Notes: generated by a model not told the origin, from the letters alone. Positions 50,375 to 59,800 are shown, counted from the first letter of the stretch. The stretch is 64,000 nucleotides of DNA from Demequina salsinemoris (GCF_000974805.1 NZ_BBQZ01000003.1:124001-188000), one strand, 5' to 3'. A program made the numbers and translations.

Positions 50375-50953
50375 CTAGGACAGGTCCTCGCCCTGCCCGC
50401 ACGTGCCGGGGCTCGCGCCGCTCGTCGCGTCGTATTGGAAGCCCGATCCGGCGGAGGACAGCACGAAGACGCAGAAGCCCACGGCGTCGCCGCTGGCCCC
50501 TCCCAGGGTCACGTCGGTGGGCAGCTCGAGCGTCTCGGACCAGCCCCCGTCGTAGCTGAGGGTGACTGTTCCGTCGGCGGCCTGCGACAGTTGAGGCAGT
50601 CCGCCGGACGGGTTCTCCACGAGGCCGCTTGCGATGGCCACGCCCAGCTTCGCGGCCGCCGCCTGCGCCTCCGCGTCGCTCGCCTTGTGCTGCTGGTTCA
50701 TGAAGATCGGGATGGAGATCGCTGCCAGGATCCCGATGACGACGAAGCCGGCGACGATGATGCCGAGCACTATCAGGACCCTGGCCCCCGTGGTCATGCC
50801 CGTGCGGGGCGCGCCGGTCGCGACGGCGACGGCCGCCGGCGCGAGGGTCGGGGCGGGCGCGACATGCTCCGTCCATGCGCCACCGTCCCAGTAGCGCACC
50901 GTCCCCGGCGCGCTCGGGTCGGCATACCAGCCTGCGGGCGCGGCCTGCCCCAT
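50375..50953 (-). CDS. DUF2510 protein with type IV pilin-like helix
   Basis: A 192-residue protein. Residues 7-32 are a DUF2510 unit (AGWYADPSAPGTVRYWDGGAWTEH, in part). After a linker comes a long hydrophobic helix, VLIVLGIIVAGFVVIGILAAISIPIFMN in part, running into QQHKASDAEAQAAAAKLGVAI. This copies the pattern of type IV pilins (GILAAIAIP, then a charged helix with KA-DA), except that no prepilin peptidase site is evident and it is preceded by a cytoplasmic domain. The C-terminal globular part has a Cys pair (GFCVFVL and GTCG) as in the pilin D-region. Function unknown. A divergent paralogue is the next gene on the minus strand. Confidence 0.75.
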   Translation of the reverse strand: MGQAAPAGWYADPSAPGTVRYWDGGAWTEHVAPAPTLAPAAVAVATGAPRTGMTTGARVLIVLGIIVAGFVVIGILAAISIPIFMNQQHKASDAEAQAAAAKLGVAIASGLVENPSGGLPQLSQAADGTVTLSYDGGWSETLELPTDVTLGGASGDAVGFCVFVLSSAGSGFQYDATSGASPGTCGQGEDLS

Positions 50954-51039
50954 GGGATCCCCCTATCCCGTCCGACCCCCGCGGACGGTGCGCCCAGGCT
51001 AGCGGCCCGACCGTGAGGTGCGCCAGGGCCTGCGACGTG

Positions 51040-51822
51040 TCAGCCGCAGCGGCCCTCTGACGGAGTCGTTCCCGGTTCTCCCTGGTAGGAGACCCCGCTG
51101 CTGGCAGTGACCCACACGCACCAGTCGCTGCCGTCGGTTCCCGAGAAGCCCCCGAAGGCGACGCCCTCGGACATCCCGACCGACGTGGTGTCGCCCGACG
51201 CGCCCTCGATGAGGTAGGCCGACCCATCGGAGGTGATCGTCGGCAGCTCGCCCGACCCGTCGGCGGACAGGTACACGGTGAGCGCGGTCTGGAGCTGTTG
51301 CACGTCGCTCCTCGCGGCCGTGTCGCCGGCGTCATCGACCGCGCCGGTCATCTGCGCGCCCGCGTCCTCGACATCGGTCGCGAGGGACGACATCCAGTAC
51401 CAGGCCCCGACCGCGATCGCGGCGACGACGACCAGCAGGAGCAGGACGACGAGGAACCGCCGTGATCCGCTCGCTCCCGACCGGCCCGGCGTCGGCGCCG
51501 ACGGCGCGGCGACCCATGACCCCGTGGAGACGCCGGCGGGAGGCGTCGTCGTGTCGGAGACTTCGGGACCGGGGGAGGGGTCGCCTTCCGGCGTGAACGA
51601 TTCAGGCTCGGGCTCGAACGTCCCGGGCGCGGGCTTCGCGGTCGGGGCCTCCGGTTCCGGCGCGGCCGCGTCAGGCTCGGAGGGCATCCCGGCCGGCGGG
51701 GGCGGCTCGGGTCCGTCGAGCGGCGCGGTGTGCTCGGTCCACTGGCTGCCGTCCCACCACCTTGCCAGGCCGGGCGTGGAGGAATCCTGGTACCAGCCCG
51801 CCTCGGGCGTCGTCGACGTCAT
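51040..51822 (-). CDS. DUF2510 protein with membrane helix and pilin-like C-terminus
   Basis: A 260-residue protein with the same plan as its neighbour: a DUF2510 unit (AGWYQDSSTPGLARWWDGSQ, then WTEH), a long Pro/Glu-rich linker (residues about 35-115), one transmembrane helix (FLVVLLLLVVVAAIAVGAWY) and an outside domain with two Cys (SDWCVWVTASSGVSYQGEP and EGRCG) that matches the C-terminal domain of the 50375 gene. The helix is less pilin-like than in the neighbour. The two are diverged duplicates, on the minus strand between the two folC genes. Function unknown. Confidence 0.75.
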   Translation of the reverse strand: MTSTTPEAGWYQDSSTPGLARWWDGSQWTEHTAPLDGPEPPPPAGMPSEPDAAAPEPEAPTAKPAPGTFEPEPESFTPEGDPSPGPEVSDTTTPPAGVSTGSWVAAPSAPTPGRSGASGSRRFLVVLLLLVVVAAIAVGAWYWMSSLATDVEDAGAQMTGAVDDAGDTAARSDVQQLQTALTVYLSADGSGELPTITSDGSAYLIEGASGDTTSVGMSEGVAFGGFSGTDGSDWCVWVTASSGVSYQGEPGTTPSEGRCG

Positions 51823-51936
51823 GTCGCCCCCTCAGCCGTCGTTCCTGGACGATGCGGCCAGACTAAGCCGACGCGTCCCGGTCGCGCCAGAGATCGCCAC
51901 GCGGAACAGCGCTCCGCCCATGGGAGACTGGTGGAC

Positions 51937-53334
51937 ATGACAGACCTGGACCTCGGCGGACTGTCGCTCGACGAAGCCGAGCGCGAGATCTACGCCCACA
52001 TCATCTCCCGCAACCCCGAGCACCGCTTCGAGCCCACCACGGACCGCGTGCGCGCGGCGTGCGAGGCCCTCGGCGATCCTCAGAGCTCGTTCCGCGTCGT
52101 GCACCTCACGGGCACGAACGGCAAGACCTCGACGGCGCGCATGACCGAGTCGCTCATCCGCGAGCACGGCCTGCGCACGGGACTGTTCACGTCTCCGCAC
52201 CTCACGAGCGTGCGCGAGCGCATCCAGATCGACGGCGAGCCGATCTCCCAGGAGGACTTCGTCCGCCTGTGGACGGACGTCGCGCCGATCATCCACCTGG
52301 TCGACGCCCGCTCGCAGCAGGAGGGCGGCCCGCGCCTGAGCTTCTTCGAGGTGCTCGTGGTCCTCGCGTACGCGGCCTTCGCGGACGCCCCGGTCGACGT
52401 CGCCGTGATCGAGGTCGGCATGGGCGGCGTGTGGGACGCGACCAACGTCGCCGATGCGGACGTCGCCGTGATCGGCCCGGTCGCCATGGACCACCAGGAC
52501 TACCTCGGCGACAGCCTCGTGGACATCGCCGCGGAGAAGTCCGGGATCATCAAGGACGGGTCCGTCGCCGTCATCGCCGAGCAGTCCGAGCCGGTCGTCC
52601 CCGTGCTGCGCGCGGCCGCCGACGAGCGTGCCGCATCGTCCCTGTGGGAGGGCGACCAGATCGAGGTCGTGGACCGCCAGCCCGGAGTCGGCGGCCAGCT
52701 CGTGACCCTGCGCACGCCCGCCGCGACCTACGCCGAGATCTTCGTGCCGCTGTACGGCGCGCACCAGGCGCACAACGCGCTGCTCGCGCTCGCGGCGGTC
52801 GAGGCGCTCATGGCCGGCGGGGGAGAGCCCCGTGCGCTCGTGGGCGAGATCGTCGAGGCGGGCTTCGCGGGCGTCTCCTCGCCAGGTCGCCTCGAGGCCG
52901 TGCGCACGTCCCCGATGATCCTCGTCGACAGCGCGCACAACCCGCACGGCGTGGACGCCCTGGTCGACGCGCTCGAGGAGTCCTTCACGTTCGAGGCGCT
53001 CGTCGGCGTCGTCGGCGTCCTCCAGGACAAGGACGCCGAGGGGATCCTCGGCGGTCTCGAGCCCGCGCTCGACCACATCGTCATCACCGCATCGTCCTCG
53101 CCCCGCGCGATCCCGGCCGACGAGCTCGGAGAGCTCGCGATCGAGGTGTTCGGAGAGGACAGGGTGACGATCGAGCCGAAGCTGCCCGACGCGATCGACG
53201 CCGCGGTGCAGCGTGCCGAGCGCGACCACGACATGGGCGCGGGAGTCATCGTCGTCGGGTCCGTGACGCTCGTCGCGGACGCGCGCATCCTGCTCGACGC
53301 GGACAAGCGCAAGGGGGCGGGCCAGGCCCGATGA
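51937..53334 (+). CDS. folC: Folylpolyglutamate synthase / dihydrofolate synthase (copy 2)
   Basis: A 465-residue paralogue of the 48878 gene with the same motifs: HLTGTNGKTSTARMTES, GLFTSPHLTSVRERIQIDGE and DSAHNPHGVDAL. This copy is followed by the DUF4233 gene (overlap ATGA) and ndk, the usual actinobacterial order, so it is probably the ancestral, essential folC. The two copies may split dihydrofolate synthase and polyglutamylation functions, or one may have a new substrate; the sequence does not tell. GGGAG precedes the ATG by 12 nt. Confidence 0.94.
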   Translation: MTDLDLGGLSLDEAEREIYAHIISRNPEHRFEPTTDRVRAACEALGDPQSSFRVVHLTGTNGKTSTARMTESLIREHGLRTGLFTSPHLTSVRERIQIDGEPISQEDFVRLWTDVAPIIHLVDARSQQEGGPRLSFFEVLVVLAYAAFADAPVDVAVIEVGMGGVWDATNVADADVAVIGPVAMDHQDYLGDSLVDIAAEKSGIIKDGSVAVIAEQSEPVVPVLRAAADERAASSLWEGDQIEVVDRQPGVGGQLVTLRTPAATYAEIFVPLYGAHQAHNALLALAAVEALMAGGGEPRALVGEIVEAGFAGVSSPGRLEAVRTSPMILVDSAHNPHGVDALVDALEESFTFEALVGVVGVLQDKDAEGILGGLEPALDHIVITASSSPRAIPADELGELAIEVFGEDRVTIEPKLPDAIDAAVQRAERDHDMGAGVIVVGSVTLVADARILLDADKRKGAGQAR

Positions 53335-53777
53335 GCGACACCCGACCACGGGGCCAGCGCCCCGCGACACTCGTGTTCACCCAGACCGTCCTCGCGCTCC
53401 AGGCGTTCGTGGCGCTGTTCTCCGCGCTCACCGTCTTCGGCCTGGCCAAGGCCGGCACGCTGTCCGATCACTCGTACGGCGTGATCCTGGGCCTCCTGCT
53501 GGGCGGCTTCGCGCTCATGGTGCTGCTCCTGCTCGCCTCGGGCGTCCAGCAGCGGCCCTGGGGACGATGGCTCGGGTGGCTGCTGCAGGTCCCGATGCTG
53601 GTCGCGGGAATCGTCGTTCCGGCGATCGCGGCGCTCGGAGCCGTGTTCCTCGTGCTGTGGATCACGGCGCTGCGGCTCGGCGGTCGCATCGACCGCGAGC
53701 GCGCGGAGCGCGCCGACGTGGCGGCAGCCACGATGACCGAGCCCGGCGGCGACGTCACCGAGGGAGGTCAGGCATGA
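53331..53777 (+). CDS. DUF4233 membrane protein
   Basis: A 148-residue membrane protein with about four helices (TLVFTQTVLALQAFVALF, VILGLLLGGFALMVLLLL, LLQVPMLVAGIVVPAIAALG and an adjoining segment) and a charged C-terminal tail. It matches the DUF4233 family, which is almost always next to folC in actinobacteria. The start overlaps the folC stop by 4 nt. Function is unknown; tight coupling suggests a link with folate enzymes or simple operon inheritance. Confidence 0.85.
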   Translation: MSDTRPRGQRPATLVFTQTVLALQAFVALFSALTVFGLAKAGTLSDHSYGVILGLLLGGFALMVLLLLASGVQQRPWGRWLGWLLQVPMLVAGIVVPAIAALGAVFLVLWITALRLGGRIDRERAERADVAAATMTEPGGDVTEGGQA

Positions 53778-54250
53778 GCGTGTCACGCCTGCTGTGGACG
53801 ATGGGCGGGCTGCTCGTCACGGGCACGATCGGCATGTCGATGATGTTCTGGGCGCTCGAGCGCACCGTCCTGCTGACGTTCGCCGACGGCGCCCACAGCG
53901 ACCCGCCCGACCACATCTACATCATCATGTTCGTCGGACTGTCGCTCATGAACCTGTCGGGCTTCTACGCGATGCTGCGGTGGTCGCGCTTCCTCCAGGA
54001 GAACCCGGACACGAAGCAGGCGCCGATGTGGCTGCTCGGCTCGATCAGCGCGCTCGCCGTCGCTGCGCTCGTGACCGCGGTCGCGACGCATGCCGCGTAC
54101 GTGCGCTCGCTCGACTCGATCCCCGTGGATCCCAACCAGGGCTATGTGGCGTTCCTGGTCGTGATGGGGATGCTCGTGGGAGTGAGCATCGTGCTCGCGG
54201 CCGTCCGGTGGGCACCCGGCTACAAGCAGCGCGCCGTCGTCGACGCCTGA
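53774..54250 (+). CDS. Four-helix membrane protein of unknown function
   Basis: A 158-residue protein with hydrophobic segments at about 5-27, 48-66, 84-106 and 124-145. The first extracytoplasmic loop is acidic and aromatic (FADGAHSDPPDHIYI). The start overlaps the DUF4233 stop (ATGA), so it is the third gene of the folC operon. No family recognised. Confidence 0.7.
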   Translation: MSVSRLLWTMGGLLVTGTIGMSMMFWALERTVLLTFADGAHSDPPDHIYIIMFVGLSLMNLSGFYAMLRWSRFLQENPDTKQAPMWLLGSISALAVAALVTAVATHAAYVRSLDSIPVDPNQGYVAFLVVMGMLVGVSIVLAAVRWAPGYKQRAVVDA

Positions 54251-54270
54251 AGCGCGAGGCGCATGCGACG

Positions 54271-54777
54271 TCAGACGACGACGGCCGAGGTCACCGCGTA
54301 GTCCTTCAGCACCTCGCGACCGGGGATGTCGCCGATCTCCATGAGGAAGCTGAAGCGCACGCTCGCTGCTCCGGCGCGCTCGAGCATCTCCGCCACCGCG
54401 CGCGCGGTGCCGCCCGTGGCGAGCACGTCGTCGATCACGAGCACGTGCTTGCCGTCGATGCCGTTGGGGTTGAGCGTCAGCTCGGACGAGCCGTACTCGA
54501 TCGTCGCGTCGGCCTCGAGGAGGTCGCCGGGCATCTTGCCCTTCTTGCGCACCATCGTCATGCCGACGTCGAGCGTCTGCGCCACGACGGGCGCGAAGAT
54601 GAAGCCGCGCGCGTCCACGCCCGCGACGATGTCGACCTCGGCGTCGCGCGGGGGCATCAGGGAGATGCACGCCTCGCGGAAACGCTCGGGGCTCGCCAGG
54701 ATCGGCGCGATGTCGTAGAACAGGATCCCTTCGACAGGGAAGTCGGGATACGTGTCGAAGTCATCGAGCGTGATCAT
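54271..54777 (-). CDS. apt: Adenine phosphoribosyltransferase
   Basis: A 168-residue type I phosphoribosyltransferase. It has DFPVEGILFYDIAPIL, VAGVDARGFIFA, the flexible-loop region VRKKGKMPG, and the PRPP-binding motif VLVIDDVLATGGTA; the C-terminal FLMEIGDIPGREVL is diagnostic for Apt. It converts adenine and PRPP to AMP. An ATG three codons upstream (54786) is an alternative start. It is divergent from ndk with only 42 bp between the starts, so the two promoters overlap; both serve nucleotide metabolism. Confidence 0.93.
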   Translation of the reverse strand: MITLDDFDTYPDFPVEGILFYDIAPILASPERFREACISLMPPRDAEVDIVAGVDARGFIFAPVVAQTLDVGMTMVRKKGKMPGDLLEADATIEYGSSELTLNPNGIDGKHVLVIDDVLATGGTARAVAEMLERAGAASVRFSFLMEIGDIPGREVLKDYAVTSAVVV

Positions 54778-54819
54778 GGCTCCCATCCTGGCACGGCCCG
54801 GCGCGGTAGGGTCGCGGTC

Positions 54820-55236
54820 ATGGAGCGCACCCTGATCCTGGTCAAGCCCGACGGAGTCCACCGCGGCCTCTCGGGAGAGATCCTGCGACGCATCGAGGGG
54901 AAGGGCTATCGCCTCGTCGCCGTCGAGCTGCGGCAGGCGACCCCCGAGATCCTCGGCAAGCACTACGAGGAGCACGCCGGCAAGCCGTTCTACGAGGCGC
55001 TGGTCGAGTTCATGCTGTCAGGTCCGACGCTCGCGATCGTGGCCGAGGGACAGCGCGTCGTCGAGGGCTTCCGCTCTCTCGCCGGCGCGACCGACCCGAC
55101 CACCGCTGCTCCCGGCACCATCCGCGGCGATCTGGGCCGTGACTGGGGCATGAAGGTCATGCAGAACCTCGTGCACGGATCGGACTCGCTCGAGTCCGCC
55201 GAGCGCGAGATCGGGATCTGGTTCCCCGAGCTGTAG
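54820..55236 (+). CDS. ndk: Nucleoside-diphosphate kinase
   Basis: A 138-residue NDP kinase with the phosphohistidine in NLVHGSDSLESAEREIGIWF (His119), the N-terminal ERTLILVKPDGVHRG and the FRSLAGATDPTTAAPGTIRG loop. It transfers the gamma phosphate between nucleotides through the phospho-His. TAGGGT (54807-54812) ends 7 nt before the ATG, so the mRNA is probably leaderless. A hairpin terminator follows 5 nt after the stop. Confidence 0.97.
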   Translation: MERTLILVKPDGVHRGLSGEILRRIEGKGYRLVAVELRQATPEILGKHYEEHAGKPFYEALVEFMLSGPTLAIVAEGQRVVEGFRSLAGATDPTTAAPGTIRGDLGRDWGMKVMQNLVHGSDSLESAEREIGIWFPEL

Positions 55237-55241
55237 GCACT

Positions 55242-55260
55242 GCCCGTCCCAGGGACGGGC
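55242..55260 (+). terminator. Terminator hairpin after ndk
   Basis: GCCCGTCC-CAG-GGACGGGC gives a perfect 8-bp stem 5 nt after the ndk stop codon. It is followed by CTCCCGC, without a T tract, so termination may depend on the stem alone or on Rho. Confidence 0.6.
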
Positions 55261-55263
55261 CTC

Positions 55264-55340
55264 CCGCATCGTCCAGCGCGCGGGGGTCCAGCATCCAGCA
55301 TCGTCCCGCGCGCGAGGGTCCAGCACAGTCCCGCGCGCCT
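55264..55340. repeat. Tandem intergenic repeat, about 2.5 units of roughly 32 bp
   Basis: GCATCGTCC-AGCGCGCGGGGGTCCAG (55266 on) and GCATCGTCC-CGCGCGCGAGGGTCCAG (55298 on) are two units about 32 bp long; a third, partial unit (GTCCCGCGCG) begins at about 55328. Each full unit starts with the complement of the GGACGATGC motif. The stretch has no coding potential. Confidence 0.7.
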
Positions 55341-55380
55341 CGGCGCGCAGGCACCCGCTCTTCCCAGACGATGCCGTGGT

Positions 55381-55390
55381 GGGTATCCTC
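55381..55390 (+). promoter_or_regulatory. GGGTATCCTC element, probable -10 region of the first UPF0114 gene
   Basis: The same 10-mer occurs at 56150-56159 before the second UPF0114 gene. TATCCT fits a -10 hexamer. Its conservation between the two paralogues suggests that the promoter was duplicated with the gene. Confidence 0.45.
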
Positions 55391-55494
55391 CCAGGAAAGA
55401 CCCACGTGGCTGTGGTCGCGTGAGCACCGATGTCCCCGCATCGGCGCGCCGGAGGGCGTGTCGTGGGGCGCCGCGCGAGCCTGAGGGGGCTGCC

Positions 55495-56121
55495 GTGAGG
55501 GATGTGTTCGAGGACGGGCTCGAGAAGGCGATCTTCGCGAGCCGCTGGATCCTGGCGCCGATGTACCTCGGTCTCGCCGCCGCGCTGATCGGGGTCACGA
55601 TCAAGTTCTTCATCGAGCTCGCGAAGATGGTGACCACCATCACGGTCGACACCCCGACGGACGACATCACGGTCGGGATCCTCACGCTCATCGACATCGC
55701 GCTGCTGGGCAACCTGATCCTCATCGTGATCTTCGCGGGCTACGAGAACTTCGTGTCCAAGATCAAGGCCGCCGCGGACTCGGAGGACAGGCCGTCGTGG
55801 ATGGGCCACGTCGACTTCTCGGGCCTCAAGATGAAGCTCATCGGCTCGCTCGTGGCGATCTCCGTGATCCTGCTGCTCAAGGACTTCGTGGCCATCCACG
55901 ACGAGGAGCACATCGACTACGAGGGGATCGCGTGGCGCATCGGCCTGCACCTCACGTTCACCGTCTCCGGCGTGCTGTTCTCGATCATGGACTACATGGC
56001 CGCGAAGCGTGAGGTGCTGCTCGTGAAGGCGCACGTGGACCACCCCACGTCGGCGCCGGCGCGTCAGTTCGAGGTGCCCGCGCTCGAGAAGGGTGTCCGC
56101 ACCGACGCCGACGGCATCTGA
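55495..56121 (+). CDS. UPF0114/YqhA-family membrane protein (copy 1)
   Basis: A 208-residue protein with about four helices, of the TIGR00645/YqhA family. Signature segments are EKAIFASRWILAPMYLGL, LGNLILIVIFAGYENFVSK, and DRPSWMGHVDFSGLKMKLIG. The GTG start at 55495 follows GAGGGGG by 6 nt and matches the start of the paralogue (VRDxxExGLExAxFASRW); a GTG at 55420 would add a basic, unconserved N-terminus. Function of the family is unknown. Confidence 0.82.
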   Translation: MRDVFEDGLEKAIFASRWILAPMYLGLAAALIGVTIKFFIELAKMVTTITVDTPTDDITVGILTLIDIALLGNLILIVIFAGYENFVSKIKAAADSEDRPSWMGHVDFSGLKMKLIGSLVAISVILLLKDFVAIHDEEHIDYEGIAWRIGLHLTFTVSGVLFSIMDYMAAKREVLLVKAHVDHPTSAPARQFEVPALEKGVRTDADGI

Positions 56122-56149
56122 GCGCGGGTCGGGCGCGCCTCGCCGATCT

Positions 56150-56159
56150 GGGTATCCTC
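56150..56159 (+). promoter_or_regulatory. GGGTATCCTC element, probable -10 region of the second UPF0114 gene
   Basis: Identical to the 10-mer at 55381-55390. It lies 38 nt before the GTG start, so the second copy probably has its own promoter. Confidence 0.45.
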
Positions 56160-56197
56160 TCGGGGCTCACCAGTCCCCGAACCCCTGGAGCCCCGTC

Positions 56198-56788
56198 GTG
56201 CGCGACACCCTTGAGAACGGCCTGGAGAGGGCCCTCTTCGCGAGCCGCTGGCTGCTCGCCCCCATGTACGTCGGCCTCGTGGCCGGCCTGCTGGTCGTCC
56301 TCGCGAAGTTCTTCACCGCCCTCTGGAAGCTGGTCTCCGGCTTCAGCCTCACGACCGAGGCCGAGGAGATCACCGTCGACCTGCTGTCGCTGATCGACAT
56401 CGCACTGCTCGGCAATCTGCTCGTCATCGTGATCTTCGCGGGCTACGAGAACTTCGTGTCCAAGATGAAGGCCGCCGAGCAGTCCGAGGACCGTCCGTCG
56501 TGGATGGGCCACGTCGACTTCTCGGGCCTCAAGATGAAGCTCATCGGCTCGCTGGTCGCCATCTCCGTGATCCTCCTGCTCAAGGACTTCGTCGCAGTCG
56601 AGGGCGCGGGCGAGGACTACGACTACACCGGCATCGCGTGGCGCATCGGGCTGCACTTCACGTTCGTGCTGTCGGGCGTGCTGTTCGCGCTCATGGACTA
56701 CATCGGCGCCAAGCGCCAGGTGCTGCTCGCGACCGCGCATGACGCGCACCCGTCGATCCAGGCGCCCGAGCTCGACGAGGTCGAGTAG
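56198..56788 (+). CDS. UPF0114/YqhA-family membrane protein (copy 2)
   Basis: A 196-residue tandem paralogue of the preceding gene. ERALFASRWLLAPMYVGL, LGNLLVIVIFAGYENFVSK and DRPSWMGHVDFSGLKMKLIG are nearly identical to copy 1, including long stretches of DNA identity around the last motif, so duplication or conversion is fairly recent. It also starts with GTG (TGGAG ribosome binding site). The acidic inside loops and termini differ most. Function unknown. Confidence 0.82.
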   Translation: MRDTLENGLERALFASRWLLAPMYVGLVAGLLVVLAKFFTALWKLVSGFSLTTEAEEITVDLLSLIDIALLGNLLVIVIFAGYENFVSKMKAAEQSEDRPSWMGHVDFSGLKMKLIGSLVAISVILLLKDFVAVEGAGEDYDYTGIAWRIGLHFTFVLSGVLFALMDYIGAKRQVLLATAHDAHPSIQAPELDEVE

Positions 56789-56878
56789 GGCGCAGGGACG
56801 ATGCGGGCGCGGGGCGCTCTCGGCGGTCGCCGGTGAGCGTCCCCGGCTCGGGGTGCCGGTTCCCCTAGACTCCCGACC

Positions 56879-59800
56879 ATGCATCTCAAGACGCTGACGC
56901 TGCGTGGCTTCAAGTCCTTCGCGTCGGCGACGACCCTCGAGTTCGAGCCAGGGGTCACCTGCGTCGTCGGACCCAACGGGTCCGGCAAGTCCAACGTCGT
57001 CGACGCTCTCGCGTGGGTCATGGGCGAGCAGGGCGCCAAGACGCTGCGCGGCGGCAAGATGGACGACGTCATCTTCGCCGGCACCTCGGGCCGCGCGCCG
57101 CTGGGCCGCGCCGAGGTCTCCCTCACGATCGACAACACCGACGGCGCGCTGCCGATCGACTACTCCGAGGTGACGATCTCCCGCACGCTCTTCCGGTCGG
57201 GCGGCTCGGAGTACGCGATCAACGGCTCGGCGTGCCGACTGCTCGACATCCAGGACCTGCTGTCCGACTCGGGCCTCGGCCGTGAGATGCACGTGATCGT
57301 CGGCCAGGGTCAGCTCGACGCGGTGCTGCGCGCGACCCCCGAGGACCGCCGCCACTTCATCGAGGAGGCCGCGGGCATCCTCAAGCACCGTCGCCGCAAG
57401 GACAAGGCGCTGCGCAAGCTCGACGGCATGCAGGCCAACCTCACGCGCGTCCAGGACCTCACCGCGGAGATCCGTCGCCAGCTCGGACCCCTCGGCAAGC
57501 AGGCCGAGGTCGCGCGGCAGGCGCAGACCATCCAGGTGCAGGTGCGCGACGCGAGGTCCCGCCTCATCGCCGACGACCTCGCGCAGCTCACGGGCCGCCT
57601 CGAGCAGGACAAGGCCGACGAGTCGGCGCTCACCGAGCGTCGTGAGGCAGTCGAGAAGGCGATGCAGGAGGCCCGCGAGCGGCTCGCCGAGCTCGAGCGC
57701 GTCGCGGCCGAGGCCACGCCCGCGCTCACGAGGGCCAACGATCTCTTCTATCGCCTGAGCGCGATCCGCGAGCGGCTGCGCAACCTCGCGACTCTCGCTG
57801 ACGAGCGCCTGAGGATGCTCGGCCACCAGGTCGAGCAGCTGCCGACCGCCGACCTCGTCGACCTCGACGAGCAGGTGCAGCGGGCGAAGGCCGCGCGCGC
57901 CGAGCTCGACGCCGAGGTCGCGGCGGCGGCGGTCGAGCTCGAGGCGGCCGAGGCGGCCCGCAAGGAGGCCGAGGACGTGGCCTACGCGTCCGAGCGCCAC
58001 CATGCGAACCTGCTGCGCTCGATCGCGGATCGGCGCGAGGGCGTCGCCCGCATCGCGGGCCAGGTCGCCGTGAAGCGCTCGCGCGTCGAGGCGACCGAGG
58101 ACGAGGTAGGACGCATGCACGAGTCGCTCGCGGCCGCGAGCAGGCGCGCGCACGAGGCGACCACTGAGTTCCAGGCCCTCGAGACCACCGTCACCTCCGT
58201 CGAGGAGGGCGAGGAGGACCTCGATGAGCAGCATGAGGTCGCGACCTCCGAGTGGGATGTCGCCAAGGAGACGCTGACCGCGCTCAAGGACGCGCTCAAC
58301 GCCGCGATGCGCGAGCGCGACACGTGGGCGGCCAAGGCGGAGGCTCTCGAGCTCACGCTCGCCCGCAAGGACGGCGCGGGCGCGCTGCTCGCCGAGGGGG
58401 TGCGCGCGGTGCGCGGCACCGTCGCGGCGTTGATCGAGGTCGCGGGCGACGCCGAGGACGCGATCGCGGCGGCGCTCGGCCCGCTCGCCGAGGCGCTCGC
58501 GGTCGACACGGTCGAGGACGCCGTGGACGCGATCCGCTGGCTGCGCGACGAGGACGCCGGACGCGCGCGCTTCGTCGTCGCGGACCTCGACGCGCGCCCG
58601 GTCAACCCCGCGGTGGCGCTTCCCGACGGCGCGGCCTGGGCATCCGACCTGGTCTCGGGACCTGCAGGGATCGTCGACACCGTGCGCGCGACCGTGTCAG
58701 GAGTCGCGGTCGTGGACGACCTCGCGTCCGCGCGGACCCTGGTCGCCTCCCACCCCGAGGTCACCGCGGTCACGCGCAGGGGAGACCTGCTCTCGGGCCG
58801 AGGAGCGTACGGCGGCGCCGGCGAGGCGCCGAGCGTGCTGCACCTCCAGGCTGCCCTGGACGATGCGCGCGAGGCTCGCGACGCCGCCGCCCGTCAGGTC
58901 GAGGCGACGAGCTTCGAGATCCGCGCGGCCGAGGACGCCGAGCGGGGCGCGCACACGCGGTTCCAGACGACGCTCGACCGCCTCAACGAGTCCGACGCGC
59001 GCCTGTCGGCGGTCGCCGAGCAGCTCGGCCACCTCAACGCGTCCGCGCGCGCGGCGCGCGCCGAGGCCGAGCGCGTCCAGGTGCAGCTCGACCAGGCGGC
59101 CGAGCGCATGAAGGCCGACCAGGACGCGCTCACGGAGCTCACCGAACGGCTCGCCGCCGCGCAGGAGGAGCCCGAGCAGTTCGAGGCGGACGTCAACGAG
59201 GCGCAGGAGACGCGGGCCGCGGACGCGCGTGCCGCGACCGCGGCCCGAGCCCGCGAGACCGAGGCGCGCCTCGCGCTGCGCACGAGCGAGGAGCGGGCGC
59301 GGGCGCTCGCCGCCCGCGCCGAGAGCCTCGAGCGGGCCGCGGAGGCCGAGCGGGACGCGCGTGCGCGGGCCGCGGAGGCCGCCAAGCGGCGCGAACGTCA
59401 GGCGGCCGCGGCCACCGAGGTGCTCGCGGGAGCGACCGAGGCGATCGAGGCGATCGACGTGTCGGTGCAGCGCGCCGACGACGCCCGCGCCGAGGCCGAG
59501 CTCGCGCGCACGGAGCGCTCGGGCGAGCTCGCGGGCGTGCGCCGCTCGGTCGACGAGTACGTCCAGGAGCACGCGCGTCTCACCGACGACGCCCACAAGG
59601 ACGAGGTCGCCCGCGCCCAGATGCGTGTGCGCCTCGAGCAGCTCGAGCAGCGGGCGATCGACGAGCTCGGCGTGGACCCCGCGCAGCTGGTCGAGGAGTT
59701 CGGACCGCACCTGCCGGTGCCGCTGTTCGGCCCAGTCGGAGACGCCGCCCGCGAGGCCGCGCTCGCCGCCGCCGCCGAGGCGGGGGAGGACCTGGACCAG

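Noticed and set aside
53571..54250. Alternative longer reading of the third folC-operon gene
   Set aside because: The extension is Arg/Ala-rich shadow of the DUF4233 gene; the ATG overlapping the DUF4233 stop gives a normal membrane protein.
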